This document shows, one piece after another, positions 8,432-16,430 of a stretch of DNA of 64,000 nt. This DNA is from Streptomyces sp. GESEQ-4 (GTDB taxonomy: Bacteria > Actinomycetota > Actinomycetes > Streptomycetales > Streptomycetaceae): the NCBI RefSeq assembly GCF_017948455.1, contig NZ_JAFFSU010000029.1, positions 43,842-107,841 on the forward strand. The letters run 5' to 3'. A program made the translations under genes and the position numbers. The stretch's first letter is position 1, and the number at the start of each line of letters is the position of its first letter. The notes under the pieces were generated by a model. The model made no database searches. It saw only the letters and a program-made list of their open reading frames with translations, and was not told the origin of the DNA.

Positions 8432-9877
8432 TCAGTCCTTTACGTCGCCTACGTCGCCGTCGATGTGGCGCCGGACGAACTCGTGGGCCAGGTGCCCGAA
8501 CTGCGTGCCGAACGCGAGGGACGCCTCGACGGTCTCCTTGAAGTGCGCACCGGCCCACACCCGGCTGTTGGCGCAGTCCTTCTCGAAGTCGCTCCAGGTC
8601 GGCCAGCTCAGCTCGAGATCGGCGGCCGGGACGGCCCCCGGCTCCTTCTGCGCCGAGCCGGCCGGGAAGGTGTGCGTCCAGTCGAGGACGTCGTCACCGA
8701 GGAAGCTGCGGGCCGCCTGCGCCTGGGCGGCGCACAGCGCGGTGAAGCCGGAGGGGTACTCGGGGTGGTTGCCCACCGGCAGGTAGCCGGTCCACTCGTC
8801 GGCTGGGATGTCGTCGACCGTGCCCTTGCCGGGCCCGCCCCACGCCGTCACCGGGTCGCTGCCGTACACGTGCCCAACGGCGCTGAACGGCCGTACGCCG
8901 TCGTGCTTGCGCTTGTGGTGCCAGGCGGCGATCAGACTGTCGAACCGCGCGACCGAGGTCACCAGGAACAACTGCACCCAGCCGTCCAGGTCCAGGTCGT
9001 GCGCCATCGCGGCGGCACGCGGCGACAGGGTCACCGACAGCGGCGTGTGCTCGAAGAACTCCGCCTTCACCTTCTGCTCGTCGGTGAGGTGCGCCGACGC
9101 CGCCAGGACCTCGTCGACGGCGGCCTTGTACGCCTTCGCGTCGGTGTGGTCCAGGTGTCCGGGCGCGGCGAGGTCGAAGGCGCCCGGGTCCTTGTACGTC
9201 TGCGGCGTGACCAGGGCGAGCTGCGGCGTGGCGAACCGCTGGGCGGTGAAGACTCCCTTGTCGCCCGGCCCGCCGTCGATGCGGCGGCGGTGCGGCTCGG
9301 TGGCCGGCTGCCAGCGCGAGGGGTCGGCCAGCTCGTCGGCCGTGTTGACGGGCCGGTAGCCGGTGTAGTCCTCATACGGCAGGCCGTTGTACGCGCGGCC
9401 CCGGTCACCGAGGACGTTCATGCCGTCGTGCGCACGGGCCGCGACGACCGACCTGCCGGCCGTGTTGCCGATGCCGACCGCGCAGGTCAGGTCCGTCGAC
9501 TCGTCGTCGGGGTCCAGGCCGAGCGCGGTCAGCGCCTGCCGCAGCACCGGCGTCCGCTCCTCGAACACCGCCTGCACGACCTGGAACAGGGCATGCAGGC
9601 CGGCGATGTTCTTGTTCCGGTTGGTCGCGGACTCCTCGGCCGGACGGCGGGGGATCCGCGAGCAGATGCCGACCGCGCTCGGGTGGTACGGGGCCAGCGC
9701 GTCGAACCACGAGGTCTGCAGCAGATGAGTGAGCCAGGTGTAGGTGGCCACGTCCCCCGGGGCCATGGCGTCCGCCGGGGGATAGCCCCCTTTGCCGTGG
9801 GTGGTGATCAGGTCCCGGATGAAGTTGCCGTTGTCGAAATCGAAGGGTATCTGTTGGGCGCGACCGGAAGTCGTCAC
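8432..9877 (-). CDS. Divergent vanadium haloperoxidase homologue 4, no signal peptide
   Basis: A 481-residue member with GTG start (AAGAAAGG upstream). The conserved MTTSGR start is present, but the twin-arginine leader of the other three is missing, so the protein should stay in the cytoplasm. Pocket residues are K322, R329, S376, R439 and H445, but the fourth motif residue is Phe378 (PSGF) where the others have Ser. In napyradiomycin biosynthesis one vanadium-enzyme homologue (NapH3) rearranges an alpha-hydroxyketone without halogenation. This copy is the candidate for such a non-halogenating role (inference). First of the four haloperoxidase genes, 55 bp after the prenyltransferase. Confidence 0.85.
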   Translation of the reverse strand: MTTSGRAQQIPFDFDNGNFIRDLITTHGKGGYPPADAMAPGDVATYTWLTHLLQTSWFDALAPYHPSAVGICSRIPRRPAEESATNRNKNIAGLHALFQVVQAVFEERTPVLRQALTALGLDPDDESTDLTCAVGIGNTAGRSVVAARAHDGMNVLGDRGRAYNGLPYEDYTGYRPVNTADELADPSRWQPATEPHRRRIDGGPGDKGVFTAQRFATPQLALVTPQTYKDPGAFDLAAPGHLDHTDAKAYKAAVDEVLAASAHLTDEQKVKAEFFEHTPLSVTLSPRAAAMAHDLDLDGWVQLFLVTSVARFDSLIAAWHHKRKHDGVRPFSAVGHVYGSDPVTAWGGPGKGTVDDIPADEWTGYLPVGNHPEYPSGFTALCAAQAQAARSFLGDDVLDWTHTFPAGSAQKEPGAVPAADLELSWPTWSDFEKDCANSRVWAGAHFKETVEASLAFGTQFGHLAHEFVRRHIDGDVGDVKD

Positions 9878-9932
9878 GGGGTGAGGCCTTTCTTGAGGAA
9901 GAGGGCGCCGCGTTCCAAGGCGGGCGCGCCCT

Positions 9933-10841
9933 TTATTCCTGTGCTTCGATTGCCTTCAGGTGCAAGGGGGAGACCTGGTAGTACGACGCGAGGTCGAAGA
10001 ATTCCTTTTCGCGTGACCACTTGGCGGCCGTGGCGTTGATCAGGGCACCGGCGTACTTGTGCGGGGTTGCCTGCATGAACTCGGCGATCCGCGGCACCAG
10101 CCGGGCGGGCAGATCTGCCAGGTCGACACCGCGGCGCGGCTGCGGCGCGAACGAGATCCGAAGGATCTCCGAGTAGTCCCAGCTGAGGGTGACATACACC
10201 CGGTACGCCCGGCCGGCGTACGCCAGCATCTGATCGCTCGGCTCGCTCATCCCGGTTTCGTGAAGCATTTCCCGGACGGTCTTCGGCTCCAGGTTTCCGG
10301 CGACGTGGGCGGGGAGCTGGAAATACAGGTTCACCGTGCGGTTCTTGCAGTCGGCTCCGACCAGCGCCACGTCTTCAAGACCGTAGCGGGCGAAGAACTC
10401 CAGGTTCTCGCCCACCGCCCGCGGCATCGCGGGAACCTCGGCCAGCGCCGACACCTTCTGCGGGGCGTGCGGGAAGTTGGCGTAGATCTTCTTGAAACCG
10501 CCGACGATCCCGCAGTCGATGTAGTGCTCGCTCGTGGGGACCAGCTCCACGACCTGTGAGAGCAGGGCGCGGACGGGGTGGTCCGTCTCCGTGAAGAAGC
10601 CGTTCGCCAGAGCGTGGGCATAGGGGTCCTCGATCCCCGGTGAAACCTGGATCGAGTACTCGACCTCCGCCACCTCCTCACCGGCCTGGAGAGAGAAAAT
10701 TACCCCGCCGTCCTGAGAGAATCCCCCCTCGAATGCCGTGAGGATCGGCCAGACCTTGTCACGTGAGAAAGGTGCGTCGACCAGTCGAGCCGATTCCTCG
10801 ATGGCCGAGTACAGCTCTTCCGCCGAAACGACTGGGGACAT
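9933..10841 (-). CDS. ABBA-fold aromatic prenyltransferase 1
   Basis: A 302-residue soluble enzyme of the NphB/CloQ (PTase_Orf2) type. Diagnostic stretches are the N-terminal ELYSAIEESARLVDAPFSRDKV helix region, the YGLEDVALVGADCKNRTVNLYFQ strand and the C-terminal YYQVSPLH. Family reaction: Friedel-Crafts transfer of a dimethylallyl, geranyl or farnesyl group from the diphosphate to a phenol or naphthol. It heads the leftward transcript that continues into the four haloperoxidases, so prenylation and halogenation are co-expressed. GGAG lies 6 bases before the ATG. Substrate chain length is not predictable here. Confidence 0.9.
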   Translation of the reverse strand: MSPVVSAEELYSAIEESARLVDAPFSRDKVWPILTAFEGGFSQDGGVIFSLQAGEEVAEVEYSIQVSPGIEDPYAHALANGFFTETDHPVRALLSQVVELVPTSEHYIDCGIVGGFKKIYANFPHAPQKVSALAEVPAMPRAVGENLEFFARYGLEDVALVGADCKNRTVNLYFQLPAHVAGNLEPKTVREMLHETGMSEPSDQMLAYAGRAYRVYVTLSWDYSEILRISFAPQPRRGVDLADLPARLVPRIAEFMQATPHKYAGALINATAAKWSREKEFFDLASYYQVSPLHLKAIEAQE

Positions 10842-11128
10842 CAGTACTCCAAGCAGTCGATGCCGGTCATTGAATGCACATGAAATCCTGCGCCGCCACG
10901 CTACCAGCCGCCGCTAGAAGGTCACTTGAAATACACTAAGAATATGGATCACCTTGACACGCCCAGCCCCCGGCATTGAAACTTCCCGGGGTGACGAAAA
11001 TGGGGCGTGTCGTGCCCGCCGGGCCCTGATCTTCAGCAATAGGGCCGCCGGCCGCAGGCACAACACATACCCGGCCGGCCGCCTGATTAACAAGACGCCG
11101 CTCAGCCCATAAGGAAACTGGAGGACGA
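10842..11128. promoter_or_regulatory. Divergent promoter region between the two prenyltransferases
   Basis: 287 bp between back-to-back prenyltransferase genes, with a local AT-rich stretch at about 10920-10960. A TTGACA hexamer is at 10954-10959 on the + strand, but no convincing -10 follows at standard spacing, so exact promoters are not assigned. No copy of either conserved box described elsewhere in the window was found. Confidence 0.5.
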
Positions 11129-12037
11129 ATGACCAGCACAGGAATGGAAGGTCTTTACGGCGCCATCGAGGAAACGGCCGGACTGCTGGACATATCCCCC
11201 TCGCGTGAGAAGGTCGAGCCCATCCTGTCCGCGTACGACCTGGACAAGGTCGTGGTCGCCTTCCGGGTGACCACGCGCGGCTCAAAGGACCTCGACTGCC
11301 GCTTCACGGCACTGCCCGGGGACGTCAACCCCTACCTGTACGCGGTGTCGCAGGGCATCGCCGAGGCGACGGACCACCCCGTGGGCACGCTGCTCGAGGA
11401 CGTCCAGGAACACCTCCCGGTGACCGCCCACGGCGTCGACTTCGGAGTCGTCGCCGGCTTCAAGAAGACCTGGACGTTCCTGCCGGCCGACAACCTGCAG
11501 AAGCTCTCCAAGGTCGCCGCCCTGCCGTCCATGCCGCGCAGCCTGTCCCAGAACCTCGACTTCTACGCCCGCTACGGCCTGGACGACAAGAACAGCATGA
11601 TCGGGATCGACTACCCGAGCCGCACGGTCAACGTCTACTTCCTCCAGTTCCCCGCCGAGTGCCGCGAGCCCGAGACCGTTCGCGCGATGCTGCGCGATCT
11701 GGGCCTGCCCGAGCCGAGTCCGCGCATGCTCCACCTCGCCCGGCAGGCGGTCGGCATCTACACCACCCTGAACTGGGAGTCCTCGAAGATCCGGCGGATC
11801 ACCTTCGCCACCATGGTCCCCGACGCGCGGGCACTTGCCGACCGCGTCGCCGTCGAGCCGGGCATCGAGAAGTTCGCCCAGAACGTCTCCCACACCTACC
11901 CCGGCGCCGTCCAGGGCCTTTACAACGTCGCGTCCCACACCGGCGGGGAGTACTTCAAGCTCCAGACGTACTACCAGCTGTCCGAGGGCTCCCTGGAGGC
12001 GAGGATCCTGCTCGGCTCCGCGCCCGCCGGCACCTGA
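11129..12037 (+). CDS. ABBA-fold aromatic prenyltransferase 2
   Basis: A 302-residue paralogue of prenyltransferase 1, divergently transcribed. Shared landmarks are LYGAIEETAGLLD, ARYGLDDKNSMIGIDYPSRTVNVYF, SKIRRITFAT and YYQLSEGSLEA. The start is supported by GGAGG 5 bases before ATG 11129. Two such enzymes in one locus suggest two prenylations, or two regiospecific steps on one aromatic core, as in napyradiomycin-type clusters (inference). Its transcript continues into the DoxX-like gene. Confidence 0.9.
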   Translation: MTSTGMEGLYGAIEETAGLLDISPSREKVEPILSAYDLDKVVVAFRVTTRGSKDLDCRFTALPGDVNPYLYAVSQGIAEATDHPVGTLLEDVQEHLPVTAHGVDFGVVAGFKKTWTFLPADNLQKLSKVAALPSMPRSLSQNLDFYARYGLDDKNSMIGIDYPSRTVNVYFLQFPAECREPETVRAMLRDLGLPEPSPRMLHLARQAVGIYTTLNWESSKIRRITFATMVPDARALADRVAVEPGIEKFAQNVSHTYPGAVQGLYNVASHTGGEYFKLQTYYQLSEGSLEARILLGSAPAGT

Positions 12038-12157
12038 CGGCTTTCTCCGGTGGCCCGATAGTTTCGCTCTGCCGCTTCTCCACCGATCCTTGTGCGGATC
12101 CTGACAGCCTCGTGAGTAATTCAGTCAGAAGTGAGAAAATGCGGGGAGTCAAGGCCC

Positions 12158-12724
12158 ATGCGCATCTATGGACGAATTGCTCGTTTCATCGAGGGTCTCG
12201 GTGCCTCATTCGGGATCACGGCACTCCGGATCTCCATAGGAATCATCTTCCTGTGGTTCGGAGTGCCGAAGTTCTTTCCGGGGGTGAGTCCGGCGGAATC
12301 GCTGGCCGCCGAAACCGTGGAGCGATTGACGTTCGGCATCATCGAGGGAACGCCCGCGACGGTCGTGACCGGTGCGCTGGAGACGGTGATCGGACTGCTT
12401 CTCGTCAGCGGGCGGCTGCCCGCTCTGACGACGATGGTCCTCCTCGGGCACATGGCGGGCACGTTCACCCCCCTTTTCATGTTTCCGAAGGAGACCTGGG
12501 AATCCTTCTTCATCGGCACCCTTGAGGGCCAGTACATCCTCAAGAACCTGGTGATCGTGTCGGCTGCTGTGGTCATCGCCGGCCATTCCGGGAAGCGGCA
12601 GCGGCCCGCGCCGGCCGAACCGGTCGCCGGCACACCGGCCCTGACCGTCCTGGAGACCCGGCGCCAGCGGACGCAGTCCGCGGCCGGCTCCAGGCTCGTG
12701 ACGGCGCCCGACCGGGCCAGCTGA
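12158..12724 (+). CDS. DoxX-like membrane protein
   Basis: A 188-residue protein with four hydrophobic segments (ITALRISIGIIFLWFGVPKFF; ATVVTGALETVIGLLLV; TMVLLGHMAGTFTPLFMF; NLVIVSAAVVIAGH), then a basic, probably cytoplasmic tail from ~150. The pattern WFGVPKFFPG and LEGQYILKNLV fits DoxX/YkgB-like proteins, sometimes tied to redox chemistry at the membrane. No catalytic role can be assigned. ATG 12158 (GGGGAG upstream) is preferred over ATG 12131, which would add nine residues. Possibly supports membrane quinone or peroxide chemistry for the pathway (speculative). Confidence 0.75.
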   Translation: MRIYGRIARFIEGLGASFGITALRISIGIIFLWFGVPKFFPGVSPAESLAAETVERLTFGIIEGTPATVVTGALETVIGLLLVSGRLPALTTMVLLGHMAGTFTPLFMFPKETWESFFIGTLEGQYILKNLVIVSAAVVIAGHSGKRQRPAPAEPVAGTPALTVLETRRQRTQSAAGSRLVTAPDRAS

Positions 12725-12748
12725 ACCGCCGCACACCGGCGGCCGGGC

Positions 12749-12822
12749 GGCCGGGCGGGCATGACAGGGCTCCTGGTGCGGAGGATCCTCCGCACCAGGA
12801 GCCCTGTCATGCCCGCCCGGCC
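12749..12822. terminator. 74-bp perfect palindrome, convergent terminator
   Basis: A perfect 37-bp inverted repeat without a loop (centre GGATCC at 12783-12788) lies between the rightward DoxX-like gene and the leftward halogenase, ending 5 bp before the halogenase stop. It can form a very stable hairpin in either transcript and acts as a two-way terminator. Confidence 0.9.
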
Positions 12823-12827
12823 CGGTG

Positions 12828-14090
12828 TCAGCCGCCGGCGGTCTCGATGAGGTCGTCGACGTTCAGCTCGAACAGGCCGCCCTGGCGCCCGCTGAGCCCG
12901 GAGATCAGCTTGACGAAGTCGACCTCGGCGTCGTTCTTCTTGTCGGGGTCAACCATGTCCTGGGCCATGTTGAAGTAGAAGCCCTTGGTCTTGGAGCGGT
13001 CGTAGAACCCCTCGACGAACCGGCGGATGTCGTGGAAGAAGTCCTGGTACGCCGTGGAGTACCGGTCCAGTGCCTTCTCCTCGATCTCCGGGTGGTTCAG
13101 TATCTGGTCGACGACCTTGGACAGCGTGCTGCCCGCCAGGGTCGCGAGCGCGACACCGGTGGAGAACAGCGGGTCGACGAAGGCGGCGGCGTCGCCGACC
13201 AGGACCCAGCCGTTGCCGTGGAAGTGCTCGTTGGTGTACGACCAGTCGCGCGCGGAGCGGTAGCCCGCGGCCTGCGTGGCGTCCCGCAGGAGGTCCTTCA
13301 GCTTGGTGGTCTGGGCGATCTCCGACTCGAAGAGGTCCTCGAGGGATTTGTCGGACTCGGTCGCGAGCGCGGAACGCGTCACGTAGCCGACGCTGAAGAC
13401 GCCCTTGTCGATCGGAATGCCCCAGAACCAGCCGTCCCGGGTGCCCTCGATGAGGATGTTGCTCCACTCGTCGCCCGGCAGGCGGTGGCAGTTGTCGAAG
13501 TACGTCCACACGGCGACGTTGCGCAGCTGGTCGTTCCAGTTGACCTCGGAGTACTTGCGGCCGAGCACGCGGGCCTGCCCGGAGGCGTCGATGACCAGGC
13601 GGGCCCGGGCCTCGTGGGTGCCGTTCAGGCCGCGCAGGGCGTAGCGGACGCCGACGACGCGGCCGTCCTCCTCGATGGCCTCCTTCACCGTCGCGTCCTC
13701 CACGACGAAGGCGCCCAGTTCGCGGGCCCGGTCCAGGATCAGCGCGTCCAGGTCGGCGCGGCGGGTGTGGAAGGCGTACGGGATACGGCCGCCGGTGGTG
13801 AACGAGAAGTTCCACGGGACCTCGTTGTTGCCCCAGACCAGAGTGCCGCCGTATTTACGCTCGAATCCCTTGGCCTCCATGCGTTCGGTGAGGCCGAGTT
13901 CTTCCATGGGAACCATCACGCCGGGGATGAGGGACTCCCCGACGTGATACCGGGGGAACCGCTCACGGTCGAGCACGAGAACACGGTGCCCGCGTTTGGC
14001 GAGCAGTGCCGCCGTGGTCGCGCCGGCGGGCCCGCCGCCGATGACGACGACGTCGAAATCGCCAGAAAACCCGAAGAGATTGGACGACAT
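12828..14090 (-). CDS. FAD-dependent halogenase
   Basis: A 420-residue flavoprotein. The Rossmann dinucleotide fold is VIGGGPAG (residues 17-23). The halogenase signature W-x-W-x-I-P is at 221-226 (WFWGIP), and a second FAD motif is GDAAAFVDPLFSTGV. It resembles the CmlS/napyradiomycin-type subgroup acting on activated or phenolic substrates. Reaction: FADH2, O2 and halide give HOX, which chlorinates or brominates an electron-rich carbon; a flavin reductase partner is needed and is not visible nearby. ATG 14090 has GGAAGG upstream; an upstream in-frame start at 14162 is less likely. Single gene divergent from the flavin oxidase. Confidence 0.92.
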   Translation of the reverse strand: MSSNLFGFSGDFDVVVIGGGPAGATTAALLAKRGHRVLVLDRERFPRYHVGESLIPGVMVPMEELGLTERMEAKGFERKYGGTLVWGNNEVPWNFSFTTGGRIPYAFHTRRADLDALILDRARELGAFVVEDATVKEAIEEDGRVVGVRYALRGLNGTHEARARLVIDASGQARVLGRKYSEVNWNDQLRNVAVWTYFDNCHRLPGDEWSNILIEGTRDGWFWGIPIDKGVFSVGYVTRSALATESDKSLEDLFESEIAQTTKLKDLLRDATQAAGYRSARDWSYTNEHFHGNGWVLVGDAAAFVDPLFSTGVALATLAGSTLSKVVDQILNHPEIEEKALDRYSTAYQDFFHDIRRFVEGFYDRSKTKGFYFNMAQDMVDPDKKNDAEVDFVKLISGLSGRQGGLFELNVDDLIETAGG

Positions 14091-14300
14091 ATGAGACCTT
14101 CCCGTTCCGATGCAGCTGCACCAGCGATTCGCGTGAAGAACTCCTCCACGCACGCAGAACACGCTTCAAAGACCAGAATGCGGGGGCGTTTTCCCCGATG
14201 TCATCGCCCAGATTGCTCAGTGGAAAATCCACTGAAACAGGTTCGGGAGAGCGGCAGGATCCCGGTGCGGCGGCGCGGCCTGGAATCGTGCTGCAGCTGA

Positions 14301-14355
14301 ACTCGACATTCCGCAGGGCGGGCGAGGGTTTCTGATCAGCTGCTCCTAGGGTGGA
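14301..14355 (+). promoter_or_regulatory. Conserved activator box plus CTCCTAGGGT element (copy 1)
   Basis: ACTCGACATTCCGCAG (14301-14316) is followed by CTCCTAGGGTGGA, with exactly 29 bases between TTCCG and CTCC. The same architecture recurs at 21100 and 25128 before two sigma genes. Consensus RCTCGANRTTCCGYAG. CTAGGGT may be a -10 element; the upstream box would then bind an activator. It drives the flavin oxidase gene, leaving a leader of about 200 nt. The rest of the 14091-14568 gap shows nothing else. Confidence 0.65.
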
Positions 14356-14568
14356 TTCCGCAATTCCAACGGCGCACCCATCACCACTGCCCAAAGCAAG
14401 CAAAACCCCGGGGGAGCTTGGCCGCCCGTCGCCGCAGGGGAAGCGTCCGGCAGCAGCCCCGTCGACCAGGCCGGCGACACACCTCCTGCGGCTGCGACGC
14501 CGGTGGCCGGTGGCCGCAGCAGGACCCACACCCCAACCGGCTCGTCAGGGCCGCCCATTGGAGGAACG

Positions 14569-16086
14569 ATGCTGAGTAGACGATCCCTTCTTCGCGGTGG
14601 TGGCAGCGTGGCGCTCGCGGCTGCCACTGTCGGGTCGTCGGTGAGGCCGGTATACGGAAGCGAAGGCACGTGGGGGCAGCTGCGCAGGCATCTGACGGGG
14701 GATGTGGTGCTGCCCTGGGACCAGGCCTACGCCTCCTCCAAGCAAGGCGTTCTGGTGGAGCTCGACGCCGTCACACCGCAGGCGATCGTCTACTGCGCCA
14801 CTCCCCGGGACGTGAGCCGGGCCATCACGTTCGCCCGTGACCACGACATCGCGGTACACACCCGCAGCGGCGGCCACAGTCTGGCCGGCTGGTCCACCGG
14901 CCAGGGCATGGTCCTCGACGTGTCCCGGCTGAACCGTGTCTCGGTCGGCCACCACACGGTGCGGCTCGGCCCCGGGGTGCAGAACATCGACGCGCTGGCC
15001 GCGCTCAAGCCCTACAACAGGCAGATCGTCACGGGCACCTGCGCCACGATCCGCCAGGGCGGCTATCTCTCGGGCGGGGGCATCGGCTTTCAGGCACGGA
15101 AGTTCGGGATCGGCAGTGACCGCCTCGTCTCGGCCCGGATGGTCCTCTCGGACGGCTCCATCGTGCGCGCCTGCGAGGAGGTCAACCCCGACCTCTTCTG
15201 GGCCATACGCGGTGGCGGCGGCGGCAACTTCGGCGTGGCCGTCGACTTCGAGGTACGTCCGATACCGTCCCCCCGCATGGTGTACTTCGACACCCTGTGG
15301 CCGTGGGACAAGGCCCAGGAGGTCATCACGGCCTGGCAGCAGTGGTGCTCCAGCGGCTCGAACAACCTGGGTTCGACCCTGAACGTGCTCCTGCGCGACG
15401 GCGCCCCGGGCAATGTGCCGATCATCAAGATCAACGGCGGCTACCACGGGCCGCCATCCCAGATCGAGCAGGCCCTGAACGAACTGGCCGCCGAGGCGGG
15501 TGCCACCCCCACTCTCCGTACGGTCCAGGACCTCCCGTACGACGTGGCGATGAAGGCCGCCTACATCTGCGAGCAGTACACGGTGCAGGAGTGCCACCGC
15601 GTCGGCACGAACCCGGACGCCAAGATCCAGCGCACTCCCTTCCTGCGGGAGCGGACCCGGCTGCTCGACCGTCCCACCGGCAGCTCCGGGGTGGCCGACC
15701 TGCTCGCCGCCTTCGAAGCCAGCCGCCGGCCGGGCCACACCACCTACCTGTACTTCACGGCACTGGGCGGAGTCGCCAACGAGGTCCCCCGCGCACAGAC
15801 CGCGTATGTGCACCGCGGCGCGGAGTTCTTCGTGGCCTGCGCGACCCTGCTGCCCACCGGGCAGCCCCCCGCGGAGGAGGCCGAGGCCGCCATGGTGTGG
15901 CCCACCCGCGCCTTCCGTGTCATCGACCCGCTCTCCAGCGGCGAGTCGTACCTCAACTTCCCCAACCCGGACCTGGGGGACTGGCGGCAGGCCTACTACG
16001 CCGAGAACTACTCCCGGCTGGTCTCGGTCAAACGCCGCTACGACGCGCCGGACTTCTTCCGGCACCCGCAGAGCATCGGCAGCTGA
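14569..16086 (+). CDS. Secreted BBE-type FAD-linked oxidase
   Basis: A 505-residue berberine-bridge-enzyme-like oxidase. The N-terminus is a twin-arginine signal (SRRSLLRGG). The FAD-binding PCMH domain shows RSGGHS (His for 8-alpha linkage) and GTCATIRQGG (Cys for the second covalent link), so bicovalent flavin is expected. The C-terminal BBE segment is YYAENYSRLVSVKRRYD. Reaction class: two-electron oxidation with O2 giving H2O2, often driving oxidative cyclisation. Export beside the secreted haloperoxidases could supply H2O2 to them (inference). GGAGG precedes ATG 14569; the longer ORF start at 14503 lacks support. Confidence 0.88.
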   Translation: MLSRRSLLRGGGSVALAAATVGSSVRPVYGSEGTWGQLRRHLTGDVVLPWDQAYASSKQGVLVELDAVTPQAIVYCATPRDVSRAITFARDHDIAVHTRSGGHSLAGWSTGQGMVLDVSRLNRVSVGHHTVRLGPGVQNIDALAALKPYNRQIVTGTCATIRQGGYLSGGGIGFQARKFGIGSDRLVSARMVLSDGSIVRACEEVNPDLFWAIRGGGGGNFGVAVDFEVRPIPSPRMVYFDTLWPWDKAQEVITAWQQWCSSGSNNLGSTLNVLLRDGAPGNVPIIKINGGYHGPPSQIEQALNELAAEAGATPTLRTVQDLPYDVAMKAAYICEQYTVQECHRVGTNPDAKIQRTPFLRERTRLLDRPTGSSGVADLLAAFEASRRPGHTTYLYFTALGGVANEVPRAQTAYVHRGAEFFVACATLLPTGQPPAEEAEAAMVWPTRAFRVIDPLSSGESYLNFPNPDLGDWRQAYYAENYSRLVSVKRRYDAPDFFRHPQSIGS

Positions 16087-16101
16087 GCCCGGCCCGGGAC
16101 G

Positions 16102-16127
16102 GCTTCTCTCCGGCGCCGGAGAGAAGC
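16102..16127. terminator. Terminator hairpin
   Basis: A perfect 26-bp palindrome (arms GCTTCTCTCCGGC) starts 16 bases after the flavin oxidase stop. It closes region 1 on the right. Confidence 0.75.
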
Positions 16128-16364
16128 AGCCGGCCGCCTGCCGGCGGGCGACGGGCGGCCAGGACGAGCGGCATGATCAGCACGGCGCCGGGCCCCGCGG
16201 GCGTGCGGGCCGGGACGCCGCCGCCCGGGAAGACGTAGCCCTCCGGCCGCACCGGCACTCGCCGGCCGACCGCACCAGCCGATCCCCGCGGACCGCCCGC
16301 CGAGAGCTGCCGGGCGCCGGCGCGCCCCCGGCCACCGCACCGGCCAGTGACCCACCTCACACCC

Positions 16365-16425
16365 GGCTCCTGTCAGGAATCGCTGCGCTGTCCCGCTCAA
16401 GGGGCAAGCGATTCAGACAGGAGCC
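16365..16425 (+). promoter_or_regulatory. Long leader hairpin covering the ribosome-binding site
   Basis: Arms GGCTCCTGTC-agg-AATCGCT (16365-16384) and AGCGATT-ca-GACAGGAGCC (16407-16425) pair over ~17 bp and enclose a 22-base loop. The distal arm contains the AGGAG used by the oxidoreductase at 16431. As RNA it would mask the start; as DNA it could be an operator. TGTCAGG at 16371 also resembles the -35 (TGTCA) reported for ECF41 promoters, but the matching CGTC -10 is not clear. Confidence 0.55.
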
Positions 16426-16430
16426 TCACC

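Noticed and set aside
3370..9877. Haloperoxidase copies as acid phosphatases (same fold)
   Set aside because: Length, the N-terminal domain, the PSGS motif and the meroterpenoid context fit vanadium chloroperoxidases better than PAP2 phosphatases.
3412..10039. Long + strand ORFs through the haloperoxidase genes
   Set aside because: They mirror the real - strand genes and encode repetitive GVxDRAxAG-type sequence without family features.
16371..16397. Confident ECF41 promoter before the oxidoreductase
   Set aside because: TGTCA is present, but no CGTC-like -10 at the expected ~16-base spacing; kept only as a remark.
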